Source of the DNA: Tupaia tana
Taxonomy: Eukaryota; Chordata; Mammalia; Scandentia; Tupaiidae
Assembly: GCA_026018925.1 (NCBI GenBank)
Contig: JAKSZU010000005.1
Location: 87,747,386 to 87,811,385, forward strand
DNA length: 64,000 nt
Direction: 5' to 3'
The position numbers were made by a program, and so were the translations under genes. This document shows positions 34,779-45,949 of this stretch, piece after piece (the first letter of the stretch is position 1; each line of letters begins with the position of its first letter). The notes beneath the pieces are model-generated. The model searched no databases and was not told the origin of the DNA. It was given only the letters and a program-made list of their open reading frames with translations.

Positions 34779-34796
34779 AAGAGAAAGGCAATCTTA

Positions 34797-35344
34797 CTCC
34801 TGGAGCAGCGCATTCTCACTGTTTGGGACACAGCTCTACATATGAGCTCAAATACTGCACCTTGGAGAAAAAGAGACCAGTTCACAGGTTGTTGTCACAG
34901 TTCTGAGTCGGTACATGACCCTGGGTTTATAATAATGTTCTGTCAATCTATTAGGCTGGCCTCCTCTGAAGGGTGACACATAGAGCAAACTAGTAAGTCC
35001 CAAGATTGTGAATGCCATGCTCCTACTTTGTTTGTCAGGGCACCTAAATTACCTAAAGTTTTTTCCACTCATGTTTAGTGATTGTTGCAGCCCTTCAACT
35101 TGGCTCTCAGTTTTGCTTTACCTGATATTCTCTACCTTTATTTCCATTTAAGCTTCCTTGCACTTCCTTCCATCATAGTGATTGGGTTACAAGTATGTAT
35201 ATCCTGAAAAGCAGCGAGAAAAGTCAAAAGCTATAATGCTTTCAGTGCTTTGTTTTGCACCGTGTTACCTTTACTGCAGAATGTTTATTAGAAATGTGGA
35301 AGTTTAGACCCTATATTCATGGAAAGAAAAAGTATACTGAAATA
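34797..35344. other. Unique-looking DNA, nothing recognised
   Basis: Mixed composition and no repeat recognised. This is the pre-insertion flank of the L1 on one side and of the MITE on the other. Confidence 0.5.
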
Positions 35345-35426
35345 TTGGGTTGCTGGAGAAGTCATGATGTGTTTTTTCTTATGTTTTTCTATGCAAAAAT
35401 GCACCATGACTTTTCAGACAATCCAG
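35345..35426. mobile_element. Mariner-like MITE, copy 2 (82 bp)
   Basis: Left end ttgggttgctggagaagtca and right end with complement ctggattgtctgaaaagtca form terminal inverted repeats. TA lies on both sides (35343-35344, 35427-35428). The interior is T-rich (ttttttcttatgtttttcta) as in copy 1. No transposase. Confidence 0.82.
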
Positions 35427-35582
35427 TATTTGTGGGAGAATAGACCAAAAAAATAAAAGTGTAGGTATTTTTTTAAGCTCTGGCCACAGAATATTTATAT
35501 TATTTTCGTATGAAAAATATACTTACCATTTCTTAAGATCCATCTCCAAAGAACTCATTTGTGAAAGAGAAATTTTGTAAAG

Positions 35583-35832
35583 ATTTTTTTTTTCCCAATA
35601 GGAAGCATGCATTTCCTATAGAAAGAGAGAGAGACAGTGAGACAGTGAGAAAGAAGTGAGAAATAACCCCTAGGGATGATGGCTACACCACAATCCCTTC
35701 TCCTCCTGAGATTTTGGGCATGCACGCACATGTGCTTGGGTGCTTGGTGTGTTTTAAGTTGACAGGTCTGGGACTCTACCATGGTTGGCCATGGAGGTTT
35801 AATAACTTAACCACTATGGTACCTGCTGGCCA
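35583..35832 (-). mobile_element. Window SINE, long form
   Basis: T run, 'caataggaagcatgcatttcc' altered tail side, GA-rich block, then a head complement ending 'ggtacctgctggcc'. A small duplication 'gtgcttgggtgcttggtgtg' lies in the middle. Confidence 0.83.
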
Positions 35833-36242
35833 CAACAGTAAATATTTTTAGTAGTGTATGGCATACGGTTTCTGTCCTAACTATTCATCTCTGCCATTAT
35901 AGCTTGAAAGCAGCCATAGGCAATGTGTAAATAGGTGTACATGGACTGCATTCCAATAATTTTTTTATTTCCAAACACATGTGGACCAGAATTGCCTTGG
36001 TACCCACACTTTGGGGACCTCTTATTTACTCTAATAAGCCTAAACTTGAGAATCAAGGTCTAGTCATGTGAATCAGGTTCATTTATCAAGAGAGTTTCTC
36101 AGAAGTGTATCCTTTGGTACAACTCTGTTTCTTTAAATCTAAAGTCAAAAAAGCAACAAACAAGCTCTCCAACCCTCACAGATCAAATACAATGGTGGAA
36201 AGACTAGGTCAGTGCAGTTCCCTCCACTCAAAAAGGGGGGCC

Positions 36243-36484
36243 GGGGACCAGCCGATGGAATAGTGTCTATGTTGCTGGACTCCCACATAGTTGACCATGG
36301 TTTGAATCCCAGACCCAGTGGCTTGAACTCTCACTGTGCACGTGTATGTGCATGCCCAAAATCCCGAGAGGAAAATGGAAGAGAAGGGAATGCGGCATGC
36401 CAATCCTCCCTGGAGGGTGATTTCTCGCTTTCTATCTCTCTCTCTCTCCAGCAAGCGCAAGTCCCCTATAGCAAAATCTCCCAG
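36243..36484 (+). mobile_element. Window SINE, long form lacking a clear A-tail
   Basis: Head ggggaccagccgatggaa preceded by a G run, body near consensus, ends 'ccctatagcaaaatctccc' with no A-tail, so the 3' end is truncated or recombined. Confidence 0.88.
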
Positions 36485-37919
36485 ACAGGTGTGGGAAGTA
36501 TCTAGAAGGCACATGATTCATGGTGATTTTGAAATGCATTAGACAGATATTACAATCTGAATATATTTCTCATTGGTCTTTAGAAAAGAGTCTGAAGTTC
36601 CCTTTCATTTTGTGCTGTTTCTATCTGTTTTGATCCAAGCTGAAATAATTCTATAAAATTTTTGTAAATCTCATAACTCAATTGGCAATCCACTCCATTA
36701 AACAAATGACCTATTAATAATTTGTCTACTGTGAGACCTTTTCTGTCTTGGGTTTTCAACAAGCCTTATGGGAGACACTTCTTGATATATTAAGAAGCCC
36801 TTTAATGAAAAGTATGAGGCAGGTCTACAAGATCATTAATGGGCATTTTGTCTAAGTAACATTTTTGAGGCAATTCTTGACTTTCTTTAAGGTCTTTATC
36901 AATGATTACATATTTATATGTTGAGTTTAATATTTATTCTGAAGCCATTTCTTTATTTGAAAATCTCGAGTAGGTAAGAATGAGAAATAATTTAAATTTC
37001 AAACTAAGAAAGCACTATCGTGTTTCTCTTGTTTTGATATTTCTTTTAATGCTGGTTGCTTCCGAAGTTTTAACTTTAAGACTCTCCTTTTAAATTGTAG
37101 TATAAGCAGTTAGATAAACAAGGTGGCACCTCTAACAATCAGCCTAGAAATGTGTGAAATATTGAGCACATTAACATCCAATATTAGCAGACTGAATTTG
37201 TCACAATTAATGAACCAACATTGACATGTTATTATTAACTCAAGGTTATAATGATTTACAAGCTAATTTTTGTGGTACAAGTCCCTCTGTATGTTTATGA
37301 GATGTTTATATATGTACCCTTTCTTCCTCTGTAATGAAAATCTGATTAGATGCATGGGCACAAAGAATAAATTGGATGTTCTAGAGATCCTTACTGACAA
37401 TTTTGGTGATGTGATGAAATTCTTACTGGTGGCATGGAAAAAGTTCTAAGAAATATTCTTAAACAAAAAGGAACTGCATCACTTTTTTTTGTACACTCTT
37501 CCTATTTGAAATTAAAACATAACAGCTGAATATTCAGTTCTCATCTTGTACTAAAGTTGAACTTAGGAATGGAAACCAGGGAAGGTAGAGAACCATGGTT
37601 GAGAGTAATTTATCCTTCTCATCACCAAGTGTATTAGAAGTCCTGGATTCACTATTTTTGTACTTGCCGACAATGAGTAATAAATATTCTTCTGTCATTT
37701 TTACAATGGTGTCATTTTGAGTGTCTCTACACTACATATTCAAACTTAAGTCTTAATTGTATATAACTTAAACATGAGTATGGCAGGCCATTATATGACT
37801 TTAATAGTTGGATACAAACTTGCACAAACCCCAAGTTTTCTGTTTAAGATAAAATTATTGTTCTAATTCTTTAATAATTATCCCATATTTGTGTTTCTCA
37901 TTTGCATGTTTTTATTTTC
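36485..37919. other. Long stretch without recognised repeats
   Basis: About 1.4 kb of AT-rich sequence with no SINE, L1 or LTR that I recognise and no protein-like frame. Confidence 0.5.
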
Positions 37920-38310
37920 CTCTAACTTGGAAAATACTTTTGTGGTAGTAAATCTTCTGTGTCAAATAGACCTGGCTAAGAGAAAGTGAAACATTTGGCC
38001 ATATGCTATTTCTGGATATGTCCTTGAAGGTCTTTCTGGAGGAGGTTAGCATTGTTAGCTTTTGAACCACTAAACAGTAAAGATTGGACCTAACCAATGT
38101 GCAAAGGCATCATCCAATCTGTTGAGGGACTAAGTTGAATAAAAAGGTAAAGGAAGAGTGTATTATCTCTATATCTCTCTTCTCTCCTGCTCTCTCTCTT
38201 TCTCTGATCAATATGACATTGGATGAGGGAGTTCCTGGTTCTCAAGCCTGTGGACTCAGACCAACAACATGAGTCATTCTATTTTTCTGAAGAACCTTAA
38301 TAAACTTTTA
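37920..38310 (+). repeat. Ancient placental interspersed repeat, family unsure
   Basis: 'ggatatgtccttgaaggtctttctggaggaggttagcatt', 'catcatccaatctgttgaggg', 'aaaaaggtaaaggaag' and 'gagttcctggttctcaagcc-tgtggactcagac' follow in order a repeat found widely in placental genomes. Related text is at 46335-46705. Probably LTR- or LINE-derived; I cannot name it safely. Confidence 0.5.
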
Positions 38311-38585
38311 TACTTTCATTTTTAAATAATTGTTAATCTTCCTCAAAGAAATATTCCTTTACTGATGGACAAATAAGCTTATGAAAGAGAGAGAAACAGA
38401 TGTTATATATAACAATCATAATTATATGTAACTACACACATACACACACACACATAATATTATGTTGGTCAATTACAGACTACACAAACAATGTTGATCC
38501 CATAATGTTATATAAGAACTTTTCCTATAGACTAGTGACATTGTAGCCATCATGAGATTGTAACTGTATATTATTCACATATTTG

Positions 38586-38864
38586 GTTTTTTTTTTTTTT
38601 TTTTTTTTTTTTGGAGAGGTTTCTCGCTATAAGGTACGTGCGCTCGCCAGACAGACAGAGAGACATAGAGACAGAAAGTGAGAAATCACCCCCCAGGGGG
38701 AATGGTCACGCCACAATCCCTTCTCCTCCATTCTCCTCTTGGGATCTTGGCCACGCACGCACATGCGCCCGGCGTGAGATTTAAGCCACCGGGTTCGGGA
38801 CGCGAACCGCGGTCGACTACGTGGGAGTCCAGCGACATAGCCATTACGCTAACTGCTGGTTCCC
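38586..38864 (-). mobile_element. Window SINE, very young copy with 15-bp TSD
   Basis: Perfect TSD ttattcacatatttg at 38571-38585 and 38865-38879, an uninterrupted T run (38587-38612) and many intact CpGs, including an intact B-box complement region (gacgcgaaccgcggtcgac). Among the youngest copies here. Confidence 0.97.
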
Positions 38865-38903
38865 TTATTCACATATTTGTGATGATGCTGTAAAATAAAT
38901 CTT

Positions 38904-39205
38904 CTGGCCAGCTGATGGCATGGTAAATAAGGTGGCTAGATCCCACAAAGCTGACTACATGGTTCAAATCCCAGACCAAGTGGCTTGGAAAACATGCTGA
39001 GTGCATGTGCATGAATGAACCAAATTCCGAGAGAATGAAGGAAAAGAGATTGAGAAATTCTAATTAAATCATTCAACTTAAAAGAAAAAAGAAAAAAAAT
39101 TGAGGAGAATGGTTGAGGTATGGCCATCCCCTCAAGGAGTTCTTTCTCACTTTTCTTTTCTCTCTCTCATAAATGAATGTGCCCCATAATGAGTAAATAA
39201 ATTTA
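38904..39205 (+). mobile_element. Window SINE, old, with an A-rich internal insert
   Basis: Head tggccagctgatggcatgg, then body up to 'gaaaagagattgagaaattc', an A-rich insert of roughly 50 bases, then the rest of the body from 'gaggagaatggttgaggtatggcc'. The repeated 'ttgag' text around the insert hints at an insertion or duplication. Confidence 0.75.
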
Positions 39206-39297
39206 AAAAATCTTTCTTCACTGCCAAGTATAGTACATGCAATTATGTACAGTACATAATAAGAAGAAATAATGTTACTTCTGTATGTTTAGGATCC

Positions 39298-39541
39298 TTT
39301 TTTTAATGTTATAGAGTGCATGTACTCAGCAGGGAGAAACAAAGAAAGGGAGAGAGAAAAAGTGAGAAATCATTCCCCAGAAGCATAGCCATACCACAAT
39401 CCCATCTCCCCTATTCTTATCTGGGGATTTGGGGCATGCATGCACAGGTGCCCAGGGCATTTTTCAAGCCCCTAGGTCTGCGATTTGAGCTGAGAATTTG
39501 CCCATGTGAGATCCAACCACCCTAATCTCCACTGGCTGACT
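39298..39541 (-). mobile_element. Window SINE, diverged long form
   Basis: 'tgttatagagtgcatgtactcagc' tail side, GA-rich block, 'ggggatttggggcatgcatgcacaggtgccc' middle, and a head end 'ccactggctgactc'. Confidence 0.8.
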
Positions 39542-40013
39542 CAAGTTTACCATGGTTTTTATCACTATTTTAGAGTGTGTATTTTCTACTTAGAATAAAA
39601 TGTTTACTATAAAATAGTTTGTTGTATTATGCCATCGGCAGCCTCGTAGCTCTCCTGTTTACTACATCTATTGATTGCATCATTTTCTCTCATGCTTGAT
39701 TTAATCTCTTGTTTTTTTTTTTTTTTTTGTTCATCATGGCTGTTCCCTAAAAGAACAAAATCTATTGCTAATAGTGCTAGTAAGAGGCCACACTAACTGA
39801 CCTGGAAACAAAATTAAGAGATCAATGACTATTCAGGTCGGAAAACAGTAACTGTTTTTGCAACTGATATAATTTAGTCTGCATCCAAAGGCTTGAGAAC
39901 AGGGGACTTCCAAGTCTAAGGTCATAGTGTTCAGAGAAACACAGAGAGAAAGAAGCAGAAAGAGAAAATTTGACCTCCCTCCACCTTTTTCAGTCAGGTA
40001 TGTCCCATTTCAT
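39542..40013. other. Unique-looking DNA with a T run
   Basis: Oligo-T at about 39713-39728 with no element attached. Nothing else recognised. Confidence 0.5.
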
Positions 40014-40028
40014 CAGAACTGCACTCTT

Positions 40029-40315
40029 TTTTTTATTTTTTTTATTTTCTTTTTTTGAGAGGTTTTTTTTTTTCGCTATAGGGCGCATGCGCTCGCCAGA
40101 CAGACAGAGAGAGACATAGAGACAGAAAGCGAGAAATCACCCCCCAGGGGGGATGGTCACGCCGCAATCCCTTCTCCTCCATTCTCCTCTTGGGATCTTG
40201 GGCACGGACGCACACGCGCCCGGCGTGAGTTGTAAGCCACCGGGTCCGAGACGAGAACCACGGTCGACTACGTGGGAGTCCAGCGACATAGCCATTACGC
40301 TAACTGCTTGTTCCC
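40029..40315 (-). mobile_element. Window SINE, very young copy with 15-bp TSD
   Basis: Perfect TSD cagaactgcactctt at 40014-40028 and 40316-40330. CpG-rich and almost identical to the copy at 38586-38864. Confidence 0.97.
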
Positions 40316-40399
40316 CAGAACTGCACTCTTGAAATGATAGAAGTTGTTAAAGAATCTACTTCACTGAAAGTAATAAGACTAACAAAAATTCAAACAGGG

Positions 40400-40524
40400 T
40401 GTTGGTACATACACATATGCACCCAGCATGTTTTTTTAAGCCACTGGGTTCAGGATAGGACTTGAATCTAACAGTTGTCCATGTGAGATCCAGCTGCCCT
40501 ATCCATCATGCTATTGGCTGACCC
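40400..40524 (-). mobile_element. Window SINE, head half only, old
   Basis: Starts in the middle segment ('acacatatgcacccagcatg') and ends at the head complement ('atgctattggctgaccc'). The CT-rich block and tail are missing. Confidence 0.7.
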
Positions 40525-41130
40525 ACAAATACACTTTTATAGTTAGCCATATTAATAATAGGATTGACCTACAATGTCTTTTAAAGATAATTTTATAATT
40601 TTCTTCTTTCAGTGGTTTTAAATGGCATTGCAAATAAACAATGTATTTTTTGAATTTTTAGTTTGTGTCAGTCTTTTTACTGGGTCAGATGTTTAGTTTT
40701 TCAGAGCTATCAAAAGAATTATGTATTATTACTATTTTTTTAAATCATGAAAGACTAGGGTGACATTGAATGTGACATCACTTCAATAGGGAGTCATTTT
40801 CTGCCTACTGGGATTAAAAGACTTTCTTATACACTTCAAAATTCTCGAAGATCCACCTTACCCAAAACTCCTTGCTCATGTGGCTGCTGACTTTGACAAT
40901 TGTCCATATGACTAATTTATGTATCAGCTCTTGGATCTAGGAGATTCTACTCCTGTCTGGAATATCTGAAGAGCGTGAAAGTAAGGGAAATACATACATA
41001 GAAATGACCTTCTTCAGCAAGGTGAAGGATAATGATAACAGAAAGCCTGCAATCTCCTTTCCTGGCCTATGTAAACCTACCAATAGCTATTTCATGGCTT
41101 GTTATTGAATTTCTTTGGCTATAAACCTAA
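40525..41130. other. Unique-looking DNA, nothing recognised
   Basis: No recognised repeat or protein-like frame. Confidence 0.5.
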
Positions 41131-41215
41131 TAATAATTAAATTAAATTAAATTAATTAAATTAAATTAATTAAATCAAATTAATAATTAAATAATTAAAT
41201 TAAACCTAATTAAAG
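41131..41215. repeat. AATTA-rich simple repeat
   Basis: Irregular array of AATT/AAATT units of about 85 bases. Confidence 0.9.
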
Positions 41216-41246
41216 CATAATACAAAATATGCATTTTTTAAAGTTT

Positions 41247-41381
41247 TTAAAAAATTGCTGGTGGGTGTGTGTGCTTAATGGATAGAGAAAAGAGAGAGAG
41301 TGAGTGCCCTTCAATGGCATGTGGTCATGTTGTCATTTTTTTCCCCACCGTTTCTCCTTCCTATCAGGATTTTACATACAT

Positions 41382-41416
<35 letters not shown>

Positions 41417-41505
41417 CACACACTCCTGCCATATTTCTCAAGCTACCAGGTCCAGGATTTGAACCACATCAATCAATTGGATCCAACTTTCTATACACAA
41501 CACTT
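41247..41505 (-). mobile_element. Window SINE, old, with CA array inside
   Basis: 'tgctggtgggtgtgtgtgc' tail side, GA-rich block, and 'catgcacacacac' in the middle where a (CA)n of about 33 bases (41382-41414) has expanded from the SINE's own cacaca text. Confidence 0.75.
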
Positions 41506-41711
41506 AACAACCTCATTCTGGGACCACTTTACAGTTCAGTGCTAATTTAATTGGCCTCTTTTTTTTATGTCGATCCTCAGGGAAAAACTCATACCTTTCT
41601 TTATTGCTATACTTATTTATTTTTTTTAATGCTAAAAATACCAGAAATCACATTCAGGTGACCAGACCATTTTCATTTCTATTATTTTTACCATCCTAAA
41701 AATTACAAATT

Positions 41712-41978
41712 TTCTTTTTCTTTTAGAGAGAGATTTTTGCCATAGGGCATGTGTGCTTGCTGGAGAGATAGAGACAGAGAGTCAGAAAAAGAGAAATCAC
41801 CCCCTCCCAAGGGTACGGCCATGCTGCAATCCCTTCTTCTCCATTCTCTCTTGAGGACTTTGGGAATGCACAGTCACATGCACCCAGCGTGAGTTTTAAG
41901 CCACTAGGTCTGGGACTCAAACTGCAGTCAATACCTCAGAGTCACTGATATAGCCATTATGCCATCTGCTGGTCCCTA
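41712..41978 (-). mobile_element. Window SINE, long form
   Basis: Interrupted T tail, 'ttttgccatagggcatgtgtgc', complete body, head end ctgctggtccc at 41978. The following 'tacagttttctttttt' resembles the left flank 'tacaaattttcttttt', an imperfect TSD. Confidence 0.9.
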
Positions 41979-42427
41979 CAGTTTTCTTTTTTGTGTGAGT
42001 TTTTTACCTACAGATAGACTTTGATGGTTAAAATACCTAAAATTTTCTGTGTTCCCCATTGCTTTTTTCCATCTATTTAGAATGTCATCTAGCTTTACCT
42101 CGAAGAAATTGCCATGTTGAAGATATGAATTTTCCTGAATAAGTAAGATTGAAATTCCTGTTTTGACCCTCTCAACTTATTCTGATAAATTACGCTTTTG
42201 TGATAAACAGCTTTTCTCCATCCGAGGGGGAAATCACTTACTTACTGTAAAAACATCTGTAACATTTCAGACCAAGTAAAATGACTGATGTGTTCCAAAA
42301 GAAGAAGAGAAGATAGGGAGATGATAAATGAGGTAAATATACTACACTTTAGGATTTCATAGTAATGGTTAATAAGAATTGACCCAAAGTAAAATAATAA
42401 GGTCAGAGACGATGATTTATTTGTGTA

Positions 42428-42586
42428 TTTTAATTTGCCAGAGGGTGAGTACATTCACCAGAGAGACAGAGACAAGGGGAGGGAGAAAACACCTAACAGT
42501 GGGACAGTTTCACACAATTCCTTCATTTCTGCATACTGTTGAGATTTTGAGCACTCATGCACCTGTGCCTGACATGTTTTTCTTTT
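42428..42586 (-). mobile_element. Window SINE, truncated (no head)
   Basis: Tail side 'aatttgccagagggtgagtac' through 'cacctgtgcctgacatgttttt'. The tRNA-like head is missing, the sequence changing to T-rich text instead. Confidence 0.65.
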
Positions 42587-42659
42587 TGTTAATCTGATCT
42601 TATTTATTTATTACTCTTATAAAATATTTTTTATAATTATTTATTTATTTAATTCCATT

Positions 42660-42796
42660 ATCTATTTATTTATTTTAATTTGACCAGAGAGAGAAAGAGA
42701 AAGGGTGCGAAAGCAAGCCAACGGGTCTGAGACTTGAACAGTGGTCGGCCATGTGGGAATCCAGCATCTTAACCACCATACCACTTGCTGGCCCAC
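42660..42796 (-). mobile_element. Window SINE, short form
   Basis: 'ttttaatttgaccagagagag' leads directly to 'acgggtctgagacttgaac' and the head complement ending 'acttgctggccc'. Preceded by TTTA-rich sequence. Confidence 0.83.
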
Positions 42797-42809
42797 TCTT
42801 ATAAAATCT

Positions 42810-42905
42810 TGTGTCTTCTAGACTAAACTCAGAAGTAGAAGCTCTTAGAGAGGACAGCCTGTGTCTCTTGGCAATCTGTTCTTTGCATTTTTCCTCCCAT
42901 CTCTC
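42810..42905 (+). mobile_element. L2/MIR-like 3' text (weak)
   Basis: 'tctagactaaactcagaagtagaagctcttagagaggacagcctgtgtctcttgg' resembles the 'agactgtaagctccttgagggcagggactgtgtc' part of L2/MIR 3' ends. Short and diverged. Confidence 0.25.
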
Positions 42906-43316
42906 ACATTCTCTTGTCCAAAAGTTTAGCATATTCTTCTTCCTCTTCCTTTTCTTAGTGTATTATATCTTGAAAGCATCATGGTGTTTTTGTTGCAGGA
43001 TATGCGGATTTACAAGATATTGAACCTCAGGTGCTTTGGTCTAAGGTTTCTTAGCTTCTTTATTTTAAGGGCTTTCTCACAACATAGTGGTAGATATCTT
43101 CAGAGAGGTAGAGATGTTTCCGGATTCTGCTGGCTCTCTTAGATCCCAGGTGACGAGGCATCGTGGTATCAGTCAGTCCTGGAACATACTTCTCTATTGT
43201 TTTCTTACAATAATGGAGTTGAGAATGCTCAGACTGAGATACACAAGGCAACCCAGAACAGATTTACACTTTCTTTCTCCAGTTCTTTTGGTCTGTAACA
43301 GATAGGTTCCCTATTT

Positions 43317-43416
43317 AAAAATATGGAATGCTTCATGAATTTGCGTGTCGTCTTTGCAAAGGGGCTATGCTAATCTCCACAACTCCAATTTTAGTATGTG
43401 TTCTGTAGAAGCAAGC
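43317..43416 (-). pseudogene. RNU6: U6 snRNA pseudogene
   Basis: Minus strand reads as U6: 'gcttgcttctacagaacaca', 'tactaaaattgga', 'gattagcatagcccctttgc', 'gacacgcaaattcatgaagc', 'attccatattttt'. Compared with the 107-nt U6 RNA it has several substitutions and lacks about 7-9 bases in the 'gatacaga' region, so the RNA would be defective. U6 retrocopies are common in mammals. It touches a SINE head on its other side. Confidence 0.9.
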
Positions 43417-43419
43417 TAA

Positions 43420-43512
43420 CCAGGCATGATTTCCAAGCCATTTGGTGGGTTCTCAAACTGCGTGGTCAATCATGTGGCAGCTACCATCCTCAACCACTAG
43501 GCCAGGAGCCAA
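43420..43512 (-). mobile_element. Window SINE, head fragment next to U6
   Basis: 'ccaggcatgatttccaagcca ... ggttctcaaactgcgtggtcaatcatgtggcag ... ctcaaccactaggccaggagcc' is the head and start of the body in reverse. It is cut off where the U6 pseudogene begins. Confidence 0.65.
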
Positions 43513-44342
43513 CATGAGAAGATGGTTTTTTATGTGGTTTTACTTTCAGTCTCACTTCTCAACTCATCTGAAAGTTTTTGTCTCCCTCAATGTTCACAAA
43601 AGTACCCTATGCTAATTAATCACTGTGTGCATTCTACCTATGAACTACTTAGTTAATGATCCTTAAAGAATATAATGTAACTTAAAGAATGTAACTTAAA
43701 GAATACATTGTAGTGGCCAAGATACATTGTACCCAAGATTCATTCTTATCAGACATACAGTTTGATAGGCAAGTGAACAAAGTAAATTAAGTTGCAATTA
43801 CAAAATGTAATACTGATACCAGAAACAGATTTAGAAGAATATTTTTTTTTAATGTGTACATAAACTTTCTAAAATTAGGAAGGGTACTTTAAAATATTAT
43901 TCTACAATATGCATCTATTTCTCCTGAAGGAATAGCCCTGTGGAAGAGAGTTCAAAATCTAATTCTCTAAGCTAAGCAAGCATGACCTACCCCAGGAAAA
44001 CTGCAAGCACTCTGGCATTTTTAGTAAAATATTAATGCAAGCATTCTCAACTTAGAGTCCTGCTTATATGTATAAAATGTTAGTGATGTCTCCAAAAGGA
44101 AAACAGAAGCAAACAAACAAAACAGAAAAAAGAATCCAGCAATCACAAAGAAATTCAACCCCCTCAAAATAGTTACTACCCTGCCTATTAGTAATACATT
44201 CCTTATGATACCAACTATCATTTCACTAGATAGTTTCTGTTTTCTATTTTTAAAAAGCATAAAACCTTTTGTCAATAAATTAATGGCAAAGTATAATACT
44301 AGCAAAACTAGTAAGAGAAAATTGCTTAAAATATATTCTAAA
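43513..44342. other. Unique-looking DNA, nothing recognised
   Basis: Contains a small local duplication (aaagaatataatgtaacttaaagaatgtaac near 43666-43698). No coding signal. Confidence 0.5.
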
Positions 44343-44544
44343 GAGACCAGAAGATGGTGTAGCAGTTACATTGCTGAACTGCCACATGGCCCATTGCAGT
44401 TCAAGTCCTAGAGCCAGTGACTTGAAAATTATGTTGGGAGCAAATGTGAGCATGCCCAAGATCCTGGGAGGAGAATGAAGGAGAAGGGACTGTGGCAATG
44501 CCATCCACCTTGGAGGGCAATATCTCACTTTCCTACTCACTGTC

Positions 44545-44588
<44 letters not shown>

Positions 44589-44617
44589 AAGCACATATAC
44601 CCAAAGGCAAAAAGTGA

Positions 44618-44665
<48 letters not shown>
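44343..44665 (+). mobile_element. Window SINE followed by CT and AT arrays
   Basis: SINE 44343-44612 (head agagaccagaagatggtgtag). Its CT block has grown to a (CT)n at 44553-44585, and an (AT)n of about 45 bases follows at 44621-44665, probably grown from the tail. Confidence 0.9.
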
Positions 44666-44669
<4 letters not shown>

Positions 44670-45379
44670 AAAACTTTATCTTGTTCTGGCATTATTTTAT
44701 TTTTTTATTCTACAATTTAGTAATATTCTGAAAATACAAAATTTTTATTTGAGAAAATGGCTTTAAGTTTTAAATTTAAAAATTTCTGCTGTGTTATCTA
44801 TGAGACTAAAATGCATTATTTGGTTGTTATTATCTTCTCTTATATAACCAATTCATACATTACAGAATAATGAGTGAATTCACTTAAAATTGTTTGATTG
44901 TAAAACAAAACAAAAAAAACAATTTGATCCTAACTGAAAAGGTATCAATGGATATACTAATAGATTCAATGTAAAAAAAGCTTTTAAGAAGCTAATTTAT
45001 AACAGAATTTTAGACAAAAGAAATTTAGCACCTAAACAGAAGTTGCAAAGTCATGAGGCAGAAGCCTGAAGACACACACCATACATAGTCTTTTGATTCC
45101 TGTTCAGTGTTATTTATTTATTTATTTTCACTATTGTGATTTTATGCCTAAAATCAAAATAGTATTTTATATTATAGATTCATCAAAAAATATTGATTTT
45201 GCAATGAATAAACTAAAAAATGTGATGCCTTAAAATATGCTGATAAAATATGATATATAAATATAATATTTATGATTACAAAAAAAATAAGGAAAAGTGT
45301 AGCGAGGAAACCTTAAAAGATCTAGCATTGCATTTTGTTTTTCTTTGGCCTAGTTTGCATTGTGTATATATGTGTGTGT
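44666..45379. other. AT-rich DNA, nothing recognised
   Basis: No repeat family seen apart from short TTTA text near 45112-45127. Confidence 0.5.
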
Positions 45380-45380
45380 T

Positions 45381-45414
<34 letters not shown>

Positions 45415-45419
45415 TAATA
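45380..45419. repeat. TA microsatellite
   Basis: (TA)n with one TG interruption. Confidence 0.93.
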
Positions 45420-45587
45420 TTTTGTAATTTTTTCCTCTAGGCATGGAAATATTCCATTACAATTCACAATTGTTTCTATGCTATTCTGGAATACATCATA
45501 TATATATGTACACACAAATAAATGTGCATGTGTATCAATGAACAAAATATTTTCACCTTGACTTCTAAATTGCAAGTTTGTGTCACA

Positions 45588-45652
<65 letters not shown>

Positions 45653-45653
45653 A

Positions 45654-45688
<35 letters not shown>

Positions 45689-45689
45689 C
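45588..45689. repeat. Compound TG/TA/TG microsatellite
   Basis: (GT)n at about 45588-45599, (AT)n to 45630, (GT)n with TATG interruptions to 45689. Long peptides of His-Thr or Ile-Tyr repeats on the minus strand are artefacts of this array. Confidence 0.95.
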
Positions 45690-45713
45690 TGAATATAAAA
45701 GCAATGAAGCTCA

Positions 45714-45884
45714 GGGCCAGTAAGTGATATGGTGGTGATTTCTCTAGACACCCACGTGGCTGACTGTGGTTCAAATCCCAGACCTGGTGGCTTTCTTTCT
45801 CGCTTTCCCTCTATTTCTCTCTCTGGTCAATTTAAAATAATAATAATGATAATAGTAAATAAAATTAAATAATTCTTTGGGAAA
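45714..45884 (+). mobile_element. Window SINE, short form with TSD
   Basis: Head gggccagtaagtgatatgg, B box ggttcaaatcc, then 'ggtggctttctttctcgctt' showing the deletion joint, and 'ctctctggtcaatttaaaat'. aaaagcaatgaa before and aaaagcactgaa after (45886-45897) make a TSD. Confidence 0.9.
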
Positions 45885-45949
45885 AAAAGCACTGAATTTC
45901 ATTGGGACTCATTACAATGTCATTTTTACATTTATGTATGTTCTTTATA

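Noticed and set aside
37920-38310. Assigning the ancient repeat to a named family
   Set aside because: I recognise the text but cannot fix the name from memory, so I left it unnamed.
45276-45774. Frames rich in HTHTHT and IYIYIY
   Set aside because: Translation of the TG/TA microsatellite, not a protein.
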